From NCBI GenBank assembly GCA_900491605.1, contig UESW01004760.1, positions 451,132 to 515,131 of the forward strand: a stretch of DNA of 64,000 nt, written 5' to 3'. How positions within the stretch are numbered: position 1 is the stretch's first letter; the number at the start of each line of letters is the position of its first letter. Positions 45,295-58,060 of this stretch are shown here, in pieces. This DNA comes from Calamus simplicifolius (Eukaryota; Streptophyta; Magnoliopsida; Arecales; Arecaceae). The notes beneath the pieces are model-generated. The model did no database searches and had not been told where the DNA came from. It worked only from the letters and a program-made list of their open reading frames with translations. Both the position numbers and the translations under genes were made by a program.

Positions 45295-47744
45295 TATCTT
45301 TGAAAAGCTGAAGAATTTGACTCCCTTGTACCAATGGCAATGGGACAAATTCAAATGAAAAATCTATTCATTATTTCTATCCTTACCCTCTACTTCCCAT
45401 CCCTTACATCTATAGGAGATGATTCTTTCCCATCACTATCCTACAGTAAACCTTAATTTTTTTAATAATTAGTTATCAATTTTAAACCTAATTACATTAA
45501 TAAAAAAATAACTCATTTGAAGCTTAAAATTTATTATAAATTGACAAGCATTTAAAATACATTAAAAACTTAAATTTAAGAATTTAAATCAAATATTTAG
45601 AGTATAATAGATGTTCTAAATCTACATAATTGTACTTGTATTATATATATATATATATATATATCTATATATATATATATAAACTTAATACAACATAATC
45701 TAAAGAAAATATATAAATTCAATATAAAAGATGCTTTTTAAAAAAATAAAGATAATTTTATATTTTAAAAATGACCTACGTCAAGGATGGAGACCCTAGT
45801 TCACCTCCATCTCCAAACCCAATTGATTTTTAAAAAATTCTCTCCAACCTCATCATTTTATCTTCATTCAGCATCTCTGATCCACCTCATTGGGGGTGGA
45901 TTCCAATGGGATCGGAACCCTAATTTTTCATTGCTATCCCTACTCTCGTATTTGTTGTTGACGGATGAAGTTTCAAAATGTGGTAGTGTCTTAAGAAGAG
46001 CAGAGCATTGTACAAAGGTTATAGTTGTAAAAATTGGGATACAAATTAGTCACATTCCCTTCTACACTTTTGGTTCCTCCGCCCTCTAAGAACTCATCTT
46101 CCCCTTCAATATCGGGACTTCCTATGTGCAAGACAGAAAAAAAAAAAAAAAAGATAAAAATGTGCTAGCGAGCAGATCTGGCAAAGAGCAACACTTAAAG
46201 GAAGTATAGCAATTTTTTGTTCCTTCCTTTTGCCTCATTCCCCCCTCTCCCTATCTCTCCAATTTCATTTCAGTAGAGGGTCTAAGTCCAACTCTACCTG
46301 AAGGTCTTCCAACTTATTCTATGAGGTAATATATGTATATACATGCATATCCTACAACATACCTTTATACAACCTTCCCCTCCCCTTTCCAACATACATA
46401 TGAACTTATATACTCCTCTATCCCTCCTAATATATATAATATTGAGCTTGGTTTAATTATACTTAAAAGCTTTTCTCATCAAATCTAATTATTCTAAACT
46501 TAGATGATGAAAGATCTAAATCAATGATCTACATTATTAAATATGATTTATCATCTTTAGAATATTTACACAAAACCTAAAAAAATAGATAGTCTAAATA
46601 ACATAAAATATATGTATTTTTATAATTTCTTGATGCATAGGTTGAAGGTCTCTAAATCGCATAATTTTTGGTATATGTATGAATTTTAGAAATTATAGAT
46701 TATGTTCAATAACTTGAATCATTGTTATGGGACCTTTATTATCTAAATCTAAATTTGAGAGGATCTAAATAAAAATCTTATTGAGTATAACCAAGTCAAC
46801 ATATATACATACATACGTATTGTTTGAGGTGACTCTAGTTGGCATTCCAAAATATTAGCAAGTCACGGTAATGAAGGATATATACTCATATCCATAAAAA
46901 AATTTATCCATACCTGTTATGGTATAAAATTTTGTACTTGTACCGACATTTAAGGAAATATGTACTTATATTCATGAAGATTATGTAATATCATATCCAA
47001 TCCATAATGATGCCCATACCTACCTAGTACTCGTACTCGTACTCATCTCATTCTTTGCTCCATACCTATTATCTAGTTTTTAAAATAAATTAAATAAGTT
47101 TGATTAATTTCTAACTGTTAGTTCTAAAAAAATTAAAGTTTAATAACATAAAATCATATAATTTTAATATTAAAGAAATATAATTAAATTTTAATCCAAA
47201 AATCTAAATACTACTTAGATTTATTTCAAGTTTTCATGATATCAATAAAAAATATTAAGCAAAAAAGAAAATATTTCGTGAATAGTCTATAGTACCAAAC
47301 CAAATAAAACAAAATCAAGATATTTGGAAACATACTAAGAATAAAATATTGGAATAAAATATAAAAATTGTTATTTTTTTAAGTTTAAGCAAGTTCATCT
47401 ATCACTTTTCTTCTTCAAACTCAACACTATCTTTTTTTCTCTCTTTAATTCCAATTGAATCAAATAAACTAGGCCCAAAAAGGTATGGCATAGACTCCTA
47501 TTAAATAATGGCAATTTTTGACAAAAAAATTATAAATAAGGATAATTAAGTAATTTTACTAATGTGTATAGGTAAGGTGGGGCAAGACGAGGCGAAGAAA
47601 TCTTTACGTTCATTTTTACCTTATACCCATCATGGGTATTGCCATCTATCCCTATATTCATAATCATACCCATGTTTTGACTTCATACATACCCCAAATG
47701 AAGTGATGGTAAGTGGGTATCCATAGGTTTATAGAAAATTATCA
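45295..47744. other. AT-rich intergenic DNA
   Basis: Contains an (AT)n microsatellite at 45642-45681 and a poly-A run at 46136-46152. Words resembling DNA-transposon ends (ATGGCAATGGG near 45335, ATTGCTATCCCTA at 45930-45942, ATTGCCATCTATCCCTA near 47640) suggest worn MITEs, but no target duplication is convincing. No gene seen. Confidence 0.4.
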
Positions 47745-48370
47745 TACATAACCTACATAATAGGTTAACTTGAATAAAAATCCAAAAATTTTCATATTTA
47801 GACTAGAATAAAAAAGAAAAGTAAAACCTATGACTAGGACTTCAGATGCATTGTGTTAGAAAAAATTACAAAATGGGTTGATTTGGGCATTAATTCAAAA
47901 GTTTCTATATTAAATACGATAACATAGGGAGATAAAACTTATAATTTGAACACAAAGTGCATTATCTTTGAAAAAACTACAAAATAGAATGATGTGGCAT
48001 CAACTCAAAAGTTTTCATATTTGGATTATGGCAAATAGGCAAGGCTACTGAGTGCATTGTCCTTTGAGAAACCATGAAGTGGGTTGATTTGAACATCAAC
48101 TCTAAAGTTTCTATATTTAGATTACTTTAAGATGAACAAGTAGAGTTTGCAGCCTATAATGGAAGCATCATCTTTGAAGAACTTATAAAATAAATTAACT
48201 TAGGCACCAACATAAAACTTTTTGTGTCTTGATTTAGATAAAAGATGTAAATAAAACTTATGATATGAATGCTAGGAGAATTACCTTTGAGGAAGCACTA
48301 AAATGAGTTGACTTGGGAACCAACTCAAAAGTTTTTATATTTGGATCATGACAAAATGTCAATTAGAGCC
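47745..48370 (+). repeat. About 110-bp degenerate tandem repeat, six units
   Basis: A unit with TTTGA(A/G)AAA, CTACAAAATGGGTTGATTTG, CAACTCAAAAGTTT and TATATTTGGATTATG recurs near 47760, 47860, 47971, 48062, 48173 and 48282. Units differ by many substitutions, so the array is old. Confidence 0.7.
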
Positions 48371-50290
48371 TACGATCTAGATATCAGGTTCATCCAACAT
48401 TCTTAAGCTGTTTGGTCCATAAGACTAGCTGCACATTAGATCAATATTAGCACATAGGTTTGACAACTTGGTTTAATCCACAACACCTCCATTGTCAATT
48501 AAGATCCAATTGAAGTAAATTTATTTAAATTTACCAATTGGATTCAACTAAGAGCTAAATGCAACATTTTAGGTCAATGACCTAGTTTGATTATTAGCAC
48601 CCAACCACTAATTATGATAAAATTATTATAATTAGGTTGAATCCAATACTCAGGCTTGATCGGTATGCTTAGTTGATACCATTTAATCAATATCAAGTCT
48701 TAGGCTTGATCAGTGGACCTGATAATTAATAATTGGGTTAAACTCAAGATTAGTTTTGGCTAGCAAGTTTGATTACCAATGATTAGGTCAAATGTAATAT
48801 CCTAACTCAGTCAATGGCTTAATTTACAACTCTCCTCTATTAATCAGCTTCAATTCTCTAATATTTATTCTAAATACAGTAATAGGGTTCAAATACCTAG
48901 CCCAATCCCTTTAACCTGATTTTGACTCAAGCCAAGTTACGACAAAACTAGATAAAGCTCAATCTAAGTTGGTTTGAGCAATTATGTCTTGAGCACTTAA
49001 TTGGAGACCATGCCACATGAGAAAAAGAAGAGAATACTGGTATGGCTTCAAACAACTATTTCAACACTCACAGAAGAGCCTGCTCTCAACATAGTAAGCA
49101 TGCCACATGGCAGCAATTCCCATACCCTCTAGTCATAATATTGTTCACATACTCACATGTAGATGCATCCGAAATTGGAAATGTGTAACACTCACCATCA
49201 TGCATAGCATACATTTTTGGTGCATGTCTACTAATCTATGCTCTCCCATCATTTGTCCACTCGTGATCTTCTAATCCTCTCTATTATTTTGACACATAAG
49301 AAAAAGGATTTTGAAAGGGCCATTTATACCCCACATGCCTCCTAGCTATAGTCATACACATGCTTTATCACCCAAACCATTGTGTACACCAATTAGGCAT
49401 GCACATTTCCTAGTCCTTCTCAAGCACTATGCCACATCAGAAACCAAGCACCAAGTTTTATGGAATGAAGCCCTTAATGCATGCATCTGGATTGAAACAG
49501 GTGCCATATGTGTGTGTTCATCACACCTTCCCTTCAAGCATTCAAATGCTCTAAAACCTTTAGAATCATTGATTGAAATCAGGGTTTTTCAAGACCTTGA
49601 TCATGGCCCCAATGGCTCAATCGATATAAACCTTTGGGGGAGAATAAGCTAAGAGAAACCTACAAAAAGTTACCTTAAAACCCTATTGGCGATCTCTTTG
49701 CCGAAGAATAAGCCAGGAGCAACCTACAAAATGTTACCTTAAAACCCTGTTGGCAATCTTCTTGTAGCCTAGTCTATGCCCCTAAAACCCTATCAACAAT
49801 CAAACCATTCATCCTCTCCCAAACCCTTGATTCGAAACCCCTTGATAATCATCTTTGTTGTCCTAAAGTCTTGGATTTAGAGACCCTATCAAGGCATCCA
49901 TTTTCTTTTTTGAGCTTCCATAGGATTTGCAGCACTACTTCAGCATAGTATTGTTGACCCTATAAGTTAAAGCTTAGATTTAGAAATCTTGCATCTCTAA
50001 TCACTCTATGACAAAAGAAGCACCCTTTGGTCTCCTTAGTAATGTTAAAACCTCACTGTCATAATGCCTTATAATCCAAAAATACATGGTGTTCATGACA
50101 AGTAAAGCACTATCCCTGCAAACCTGCCTTGCGGTAATGACTTTCAAAATAGTAATCTGTAAGGTTTCTTTAACATCAAGTTCAAGCCCAACGATAAGAG
50201 GAAGTAGTCCTCTGCTCCTTTGTGGACTCTAATTTACAACCAGCCCAAGTAGACTATAATATAGTTGGTGACTCTAGCTCTAAAGCAGCC
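48371..50290. other. Unassigned DNA with short local repeats
   Basis: Recurring words such as TTAGGCTTGATC and AATTGGGTTAAACTCAA occur (48600-48800). Two 64-bp units containing GAATAAGC...CTACAAAATGTTACC lie at 49642-49765. A 113-codon frame at 49311-49652 has no recognisable domain. Confidence 0.4.
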
Positions 50291-50870
50291 TAAAGGACCT
50301 ATAGCATGCCCAGTGGCTTGAGCCATAAAGCATCCTATAGTAGCCCAAAATAAGTTAAAAAAGGACCCAATCTCAAAAGTGGCCTGAGCCTAAGTCCAAG
50401 CTCAAAAACAACCCGAGTCCAAGTCCAAAAAAGACCCAAACCTAAGAGTTACCCGAGCCCAAGTTCAAGCCTAGAAGTGGCCCAAGTTTACTAAATTGAG
50501 TCGAGATCAAGCCCAAGGGAAGCCTTGCTCTCAAATTGAGCTCAAGTTGACCCAAAGAAGAGAGTCAAATTGAGCTAAATCAAACATGATCAAAGTGACT
50601 CAAGTAAGAAAGATCTAGATGAAGCCCAAATTGAGCTCATGTCTAAAAGGGCTCAAGCCCAAGAGTGACTAGAGTTCAAATCAAGCATAAAAGTATGTTG
50701 ACCCTAAAAGAATCCTTGCTTCCAAATCGAGCTCAAGTTGATGTAACAAGTAGAGCAAAATGGAGCTAGATTAAACCTAATCAAAGTCGATGCAAGTGAG
50801 ATTGATCCAAATAAAGCCCGAACTAAAATCCAAAAAAGACCCTTGCTTTCAGATCGAGTCCAAAAGGGAC
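50291..50870 (+). repeat. Minisatellite-like AGCCCAAG repeats, left part
   Basis: A degenerate repeat of AAGCCCAAG/GAGCCCAAGTC-type units (50290-50720), ending in the sequence duplicated by the LINE insertion. The same repeat style resumes at 54521 after the LINE. Confidence 0.6.
50777..50870 (+). repeat. Left copy of LINE target-site duplication (94 bp)
   Basis: CTAATCAAAGTCGATGCA to CAAAAGGGAC recurs at 54428-54520 with one deleted A (GCAAGTG against GCAGTG). Similarity stops abruptly at both outer edges, at the LINE 5' end on the left and at the poly-A on the right. Confidence 0.93.
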
Positions 50871-53800
50871 ATGATCAGATCATTCACCTCTCTAACTATT
50901 CGGGATAGTGGTGTTAGCTGCCTATGGAGCTTCTAATGCTACTACCAAGCAAAGTCTTTTTCTCATGTGCCATGGATTATTCTGGGTGATTTTAATGCAA
51001 TCCGTTATAGACATGAAAGAAAAGGAGGCAGTAGTGAGTGGCCCAGCTTTATGAATGATCTAAATGATGTTCTCTTTGAAGCCGGTTTGGATGATCTGAG
51101 ATTGGAGGTCCTCTATTCACTTGGCACAACTCTAGAGTGAACGGGCACATCTTGAGGAAGCTGGACAGAGTTCTTGTCAACCCTTTGTGGATCCATTCTT
51201 TTGCTCAATCGTATGCTGAGTTCCTTCCCTTTGGGTTGTCTGATCACTCGCCGATTGTGGTTAAGCTTGGGATTGCTATTCCCCGGTTCAAATCTCCTTT
51301 TAAATTCTTCAACTTCTGGACTGAATTTGACGAATTTTTCCCTTTGGTTGAGAAGATTTGGGACTCCCAGGTTAGTGGTCATGCCATGTTTAAACTTTAT
51401 AGAAAGCTTAAACTTGTTAAATCTGCTTTGAGAGATCTTAGTAGGCGCAAGAATGCTCTTATCAACGGTGACCTTGCCATCTTCGATCCGAGCTTGCTGG
51501 TTTGCAATCTTCTATCGCGGCGGGCAATAACGGGAAGGATATCCTGGAGATGGAGATTGCTTGTGTTAAACGGCTCCATCTTGCTTGCAAAGCAAAGGAG
51601 AGCTATGCTAGGCAGCGAAGTAGGATCCAATGGTTGAAAGAGGGGGACCAATGCTCTTCCTTCTTCTTCAATTCTGTTAAGGGTCGTATCAATGTAAACA
51701 AGATCAACTGCATCCAGAAGGACAATGGTGAATGGATCCGGGAGAAGGACCAGATTGCCCAAGAGGTTGTCAGCTTCTTCAGCCAGCTCCTTGGTTCGAA
51801 CTGCAGCCCCGGCTACGGAAGAGATGAGCTCTCAGGGTATGTTGACTCCGTTTTATCTCCTGAGCAATCAAGGTATTTATGCTGCGAATTTACGGAGGAT
51901 GATATCAAAGATGCTCTGTTTAGCCTTCACCCAAACAAAGCGCCAGGACCGGATGGGTTCAATGCCTTCTTTTTCCAGAAATCCTGGCACATTGTGGGAT
52001 ATGACTTCACTACAGCTATCAAGAATTTTTCTCTAATGGTCTTCTTCTCAAGGAGGTCAATTGCACGATTATTGCTCTCATCCCTAAGATCCCAAATGCT
52101 TCAAGATTGAAGGACTTCAGGCCGATATCCTGTTGCAATACTGTGTATAAATGCATCTCAAAGCTCCTTGCTAATCGGCTGAAGCATGTCCTACCATCGT
52201 TTATTAATGATGCTCAGTCTGCTTTTGTTAAAGGAAGACACATTGGCGACAACATTTTGTTAGCTCAGGAGCTGGTCCGAGGATACCACCTTCCCTCCTC
52301 CTCTCCAAACTGTGCCCTTAAGATTGATCTAATGAAGGCCTTCGATTCTGTTAGATGGGACTTCCTGTGGGATTCCCTCCAGCTTCTTGGATTTCCTCCA
52401 GTCTTCATAAGTTGGATCAGGTCCTGCGTCTCTTCTGCAAAGTTCTCTGTGGCTATTAATGGTGAACTCGGTTTCTTTGATGGGAAGAAAGGCCTTCGTC
52501 AAGGGGACCCTATATCTCCTTATTTATTTGTTATATGCATGGATATTTTCTCTCGGATCCTTGACCGGAAAATCCAAGCTTCCTCCTCTTTCAAGTTTCA
52601 CTGGAGGTGTCGGAAATCCAAACTTTCTCATTTATGCTTTGCGGATGATTGATGGTTTTCTGTCGGGGTGAGCTGAATTCTATTAAGGTGATCAAAGATG
52701 CTCTTGATACCTTCTCTTCTCTATCTGGCCTTACTCCAAACTTGTCCAAATGCTCTGTGTTCATCTCTGGTGCTTCGGTTCATTTGCAGCAGGACATTGC
52801 ATCCTATTTGGGTGTCTCTATTGGCTCTCTCCCAATCAAATACCTGGGTGTTCCTCTCATCTCCATCCGGCTCAAAGCTTCTGACTGTCATGCCTTAGTT
52901 GATCGTATTTTGGGGAGGATTAAGGTTTGGACAAATCGCTTTCTTTCCTATGCTGGCAGATTACAGCTTATTCAATCTGTCCTATTTAGCATCCAGTCTT
53001 ACTGGAGTGCCCATTTTATTCTTCCTGCAAAGGTCACCAAAGAGATTGAAAGTATCCTTGCGGCTTTTCTTTGGAATGGTGTTTCCTTAAATCGTCATGG
53101 AGCCAAAGTCTCTTGGGCTGATTTATCTACTCCGAAGGATGAAGGTGGGCTGGGAATTAAGAAGGTCCGTGACTGGAATGCTGCCTCCTTGTCTCGGCTC
53201 ATTTGGTCATTATGTCAACCAAGTCCTACCTCCTTATGGGCTGCATGGGTGAAGTTAAATCTGCTGCACAAGGAACACTTCTGGGTGGCTAAGGTTCCAT
53301 GGAGCTGTTCTTGGACTTGGAGGAAAATCCTCAAGATGCGGGGTAGAGTGAAGAATTTCATCTCTGTTGACGTAGGGAATGGCGATAATACCTCCCTATG
53401 GTTTGACTCTTGGAGACCCCTGGGTCCTATCTGTTCCTCCCCCCACGCTAGAATTATTACTGACTCGGGTCTTTCCAAAGATGCCAAGGTTAGTGCTATT
53501 ATCTCTTCTGGAACCTGGATGTGGCCTGCTGCAAATTCTATTGATTTGATTAATCTGAAAGGCGAATCCTGTTCACTTCCTCCTCCTGACTGCAGTCGTC
53601 AGGACAAGATTTTATGGGATGGGCTCTCTGGATTCTCTATCAAACGAGTTTGGAATACTCTCCGGGCTCCTTCCCAGCGGGTCTACTGGGCTCATTTAGT
53701 TTGGTTTAAGTTTCATGTTCCCAGGCACTCCTTCATTTTATGGTTAGCTATTAAAGGTAGACTCTCTACTCAGGATCGTCTCCTATCTTTTGGCATTCTC

Positions 53801-54427
53801 GATCAGATGACCTGTTTTATGTCAAGGTCGTTCTGAGGACCATGGTCATCTGTTCTTTAGCTGCCCCTTTTCCGCTCGGGTTTGGCAGTCCATTGCGACT
53901 ATCTGTGGTTTAGCGCACTATCCTTCTACTTGGGAGAGATTGAGGCCGTGGATTAGTAGGAAACTCAAAGGGTCTTCTCTCCTCTCCTGTGTCAGCAAAC
54001 TTGCTTTTGGAGCTACTGTGTACTTCATTTGGAATGAAAGGAACTACCGCATGCATGGGCGACCACCTCTCACCGTAAGTGGTATTGTTATAAAGATTAT
54101 GGATTCGGTCAGGCTAAAGCTTGATGGTGCAAAGTCCCCAGAAATACTGCAAATCTCCAAGTGATTGATAGCTGGCAGTTTTCCCCTTCTCTCCTGTGCT
54201 GATCTCCTTGTTGTTCATCTTATGATTTCTTTGTTAGGTTCTGGATGTAATCCGGTTTGTTTTCTTTGAGGTCTCTACCTCTTGCTGGATGTATTCCTTG
54301 ACTTTCTTTTGAGGTCTGACTCTCTTTGAGGTCTCTACCTCTCTTCGGGCTTTGTCCCGATCTCTTGTACCTATTACAGCAAATCAATACAATTCACCCC
54401 ATTTAACTTTCAAAAAAAAAAAAAAAA
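50871..54427 (+). mobile_element. 5'-truncated L1-type LINE with poly-A and 94-bp target duplication
   Basis: A non-LTR element beginning inside the endonuclease domain and ending in a poly-A tail (54411-54427). It is flanked by the 94/93-bp direct repeat described separately. It includes endonuclease, reverse transcriptase and the C-terminal zf-RVT-type region, and lacks ORF1. The nearly identical flanks suggest a young insertion, yet ORF2 has several frameshifts. Confidence 0.95.
50950..54166 (+). pseudogene. LINE ORF2 (endonuclease-reverse transcriptase), truncated and frameshifted
   Basis: Domains in order. Endonuclease: WIILGDFNAIRYRHERKGG (50973), LFTWHNSRVNGHILRKLD (51116) and SDHSPIVVKLG (51240). 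Reverse transcriptase: KAPGPDGFNAFFFQKSW (51938), FRPISCCNTVYKCISKLLAN (52113), LKIDLMKAFDSVRWDFL (52317), LRQGDPISPYLF (52495) and catalytic FADD (52639). Thumb and linker: NLSKCSVFISGAS, IKYLGVPL. C-terminal zf-RVT-type segment: HSFILWLAIKGRLSTQDRLL (53727). It ends at 54166. At least five frame changes occur, including one right after FADD at about 52646-52650, with few substitution-type stops. Confidence 0.93.
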
Positions 54428-54520
54428 CTAATCAAAGTCGATGCAGTGAGATTGATCCAAATAAAGCCCGAACTAAAATCCAAAAAAGACCCTTGCTTTC
54501 AGATCGAGTCCAAAAGGGAC
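54428..54520 (+). repeat. Right copy of LINE target-site duplication (93 bp)
   Basis: Directly follows the poly-A. It matches 50777-50870 except for one missing base, then continues into the AAGCCC repeat region. Confidence 0.93.
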
Positions 54521-55396
54521 CCCACTCTAAAAGTAGCCCTAGCCTAAGTCTACAAATGGCCCAAGCCCAAGTTCTAAAAGGCCCAAAACTGAAGCAACTT
54601 GAGCCCAAATCTAGAAAGGGCCCAAGCCTAGGAGTAACCCATGCCCAAGTCATGTTCCTGCTTCAAGCCAAGGATGAGCCTTGTTCCTAATTCAAGCTAA
54701 AAAATAGCTATACTCCTGATCCAAGCCAAAGAAGAGGCATGTTCCTTATCCAAGCCAAAAAGGAGTTATGCTCTTGATTCAAGCCCAAAAGAACCTTACT
54801 TGATGAAAAAGATTTGGAGCTCTGCTCCATGAAAGAAGTCTCCTAGAGCCTTGCTCCAATGTTCAAGACCTGGAGCCCTATTCCATGAATAGCTTTGCTC
54901 TAATAATCAAGTTCTAGAGCCCTCTCTAATGATAAAACTTGGAACCTTATTCCTGGAATTTTGCTCCATTGATGAATCTTAGAGCCTTGCTCCATGAAAC
55001 AGGACCTAGAGCCTAGCTCCATTAATCAAGTTCTAGAGTCCTACTCCAGTAATGAAGCCCGAAAACTTTCTCCAATGTTCAAGTCCTAGAGTCTTGCTTC
55101 ATAAAAAAATATTTAAAGCCTTACCCCATTAATCAAGTTTTAGAGCCTTGCTCACAATTGGTAAAATCTCGAGCCTTACTTCAATGTTCAAATCTTGGAG
55201 CCTTGCTCCATTGATGAACTTGAAGCTTTGCTCCATCAATCAAGCCTTTAAATCCTACTCGATTGATGAAGCTTGGAGCCTTGCTCTATTATTTAAGTTC
55301 TAAAACCTTACTCCATGAAAGAGAACCTAGAGTCTTGCTCAATATTTAAGTCATGAAACCTTACTCTACGAAAGAGAACCTAGAGTCTTGCTCCAA
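54521..55396 (+). repeat. Degenerate minisatellite: AAGCCCAAG then GAGCCTTGCTCCAT units
   Basis: To about 54790 the AAGCCCAAG-type units seen before the LINE continue. From 54790 to 55396 a roughly 30-bp unit with GAGCCTTGCTCCAT(T/G) and AATCAAGTTCTA recurs many times. The same unit resumes at 58578 beyond the hAT element. Confidence 0.75.
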
Positions 55397-55799
55397 TAGA
55401 GATGGGCACTAAGCCATGTTGGCACGGCCCGGCCTAGGCCTCCTGAGCCAAAAAATATACGGGCCATGCCTGGCATGGCTTGTTATTAAACGAGCCATGC
55501 TGGGCATGGCCCGTTAAAAAATTGGCGCCCGTCATGGCCCACTGCCCATTTTGGGCTGGGCCACGGCACGGCACACCACGGGCCATGCCAGGCACGATCC
55601 AGGGCCCTAACATCTTCAACTGGACCGTGCCGGCATGGCCCACCACGGGCCAGGCCTAGGCATGACGAGTTGAAGCTGTTTCTAGCCATTGGAAAATGGC
55701 TAGAAACCGCTAGTGGGGGTTTTTACCATTTTAACCCCTCTAACAGCCATAAAACAGCTATATGGAGGGGTAATTTAAAAAAATAAAATTTGGGAGTCC

Positions 55800-55807
55800 T
55801 ATAAATA
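55800..55807 (+). promoter_or_regulatory. TATA box of hAT transposase gene
   Basis: TATAAATA in TCCTATAAATACCACATTCC is followed by a CT-rich leader (55815-55880), 324 bp before the ATG at 56131. Position and context suit a core promoter. Confidence 0.6.
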
Positions 55808-56130
55808 CCACATTCCTCTCTCATTCTCACCATACCAAACCAACTCTTCTCTCCTTCTACTACTATTTCTCTCTTCTAGCAAGTTTTTTAATTTTTAGTT
55901 TGCAAGAGTTCTAGCAAGTGCTCTAGCAAATGTTCAAGTGTTACACAAGAGAAGGTTCTTGTTGAGAAGTTAGAAGTACAAGAGAAAGAAGATCACTTCT
56001 TGTTGAGAGGCGAGAGTACAAGAGGAAGCTCACAAATCTTGGCTCCATGCCTTCACCTCTAGTCCTCTTCTCAATTCCTTCTTATGGTTAGTTTTAATTT
56101 TTTTGCATTCATCAATTTAGAATTTTAGAT

Positions 56131-58060
56131 ATGGCATCTTATGACGAAAGTTATTTTGGCAAGTCTTATGTTTCTGAGGGAGAGAAAACTAATCCCCAAG
56201 TTTTTTCTAGAACCAGTGAACCAAGTGAAGGTCAAACCTTTTCTCGTAAGAGGACTAGTGATGTTTGGACTATTTTGATAGAATTATGGTTGATGAGTCT
56301 TGAAAGCAAAATATAAAAAATGTGCAAAACTTTATAGTTTTAGTAGTAGTGGGGGAATAGGCCATTTAAAAAGACATCAAGAGACTGATGCATGATTCTC
56401 ATCTACAAAGTACCCTTAATATACAAGGGGATCACTTGCAGGTACTTTTGCATATAATCATGAAAATAAAAAAATTACTTGTAAGATAGATAGTTAAGAA
56501 TGAATTACCTTTTAGTTTATGTGAATCTTTTAATTTTTAAAAATATGTTCAATTAGTCCTACAATCTGCTTATAAAAGAACTAGTAGGCATATATTTAGA
56601 AGAGTAGCTATAACAAACTTTATAGCAATGAGACAAAGTTTAATAGAAATGCTCTCTATTTTAAATGCAAGAGTTTCTTTAACTTCTGATATTTGGTAGG
56701 TAGTAATTATTTTATTGCTATTACTGCTCATTATATTGATAATGATTGGCAACTAAATAAATGAATTCTTGCTTTTCGTGCTTTTGATTTTTTGCATTCA
56801 AGGGCAACAAATTTCAAATACTATTTATCAAACTGCATGCTCATATAATATTAATGATAAAATATTATCTATCACTTTTGATAATGCATCTAATAATAAT
56901 TCTACTATTGTATTATTAAATGACTCATTGCATCCCATTTTAAATGGATAATTATTATATATTAGATATGCATGCCATATATTAAATCTTTTTGTTCAAG
57001 CTGGCATGGGCATAATTCAAGATGTTATTTTAAAAATTAAAAATGTAGTTTCTTTTATTCATGCTTCAAAAGCAAGACTTCAAGAATTTAAACAATTATG
57101 TATAGAACATGAAAATATTTTAAAAATTTAAACTTGATATAATTACTCGTTGGAATAGTACCTATAGCATGATACATGATGCATATCATATAAAAACTTA
57201 TTAAGTGCATATATTAATGATTGTGGATTAGGATTTACATTAACTGAAACTGATTGGAGTAAAGGTAAAATTTTAGAATATTTTTTGGTTATTTTTATGA
57301 TGCTACAAATGTTCTTTCTGGTATTTATTATCCAACTTTTTGTTCATTTTTACAACAAGCATATATAATTAGTAAAAAATTTAATCAACGTAGATATGAT
57401 GATGTTTTAATGCTTATTATACATCAAATGAAAACTAAATGGATGAATATTGGGATAGGATATGTTCTTTGCATAACTTAACTGTTGTTTTTGATCCTAG
57501 AGTTAAATTAAGTGGCATACTAATTTTAATTGATGCATATTGTGAAAACATGATTAAAGATTCTAAACCTGCTAAAAATGAGGTAACCCGATTTCTTCAT
57601 GATATTTATGCTTTATATGATAAAAAAATTTATGGATCTAGAATACCTATTTAAAGCTCTATTTTTTCTTCTAGTTCTCGTTCGTTATCTATTTTTTATT
57701 TATTGCACAAAGAAAATACACACATGCTTCAAGTTCATCTTCATCTTCTTCATCTTTAAGTAGTGAACTAGAATTTTATTTATGAAATAATATTTAGTCT
57801 GCATATGATAAAAATCAAATAGAGAATCTAGATGTATTAGCTTGGTGGAAGAGTGTTAAAAATTAATATCCTGTTATGTTGCCATTGCACGCAATATTTT
57901 AGCTATGCTGATGTCCATAGTAGCATCGAAATTCACTTTCAGTGCAGGTCGACGTGTTCTTGATAAAAAGAGAAGTAGAATGAGTGGCAACACAGTTGAG
58001 ATACTTCTCTGCTTTAAAGACTGATTGGATGCTAAGGCAAGACTTTAAGATAAAGGTGGA
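56131..58060 (+). pseudogene. hAT transposase (RICESLEEPER-like), decayed
   Basis: The transposase cuts and pastes the element. The start ATG 56131 gives MASYDESYFGKSYVSEGEKT, leading to a degenerate BED zinc finger (KRTSDVWT; after a frame change, GGIGHLKRHQ near 56350). The RNase H-like core follows: LTSDIW (56680), SITFDNASNNNS (56870) and YACHILNLFVQAG (56966). A DUF4413-like part has WDRICSLHNLTVVFDPRVKL (57450). The C-terminal dimerisation domain has LDVLAWWKSV (57820), FSAGRRVLDKKRSRMSG (57930) and VEILLCFKD then a stop. Frame changes and stops lie in every domain. The order of motifs leaves little doubt about the family. Confidence 0.9.

Noticed and set aside
45329..45942. Possible 0.6-kb MITE with ATGGCAATG-type ends
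   Set aside because: Ends match only about 12 of 17 bases and the flanking octamers (CTCCCTTG and CTCTCGTA) match at five of eight, too weak to call.
49311..49652. 113-codon plus-strand frame
   Set aside because: AT-rich surroundings, no domain, no codon-composition contrast with flanks; likely chance.
55434..55689. Minus-strand frames of 67-70 codons rich in glycine, proline and tryptophan
   Set aside because: They translate the GGGCCATG subterminal repeats of the hAT element.
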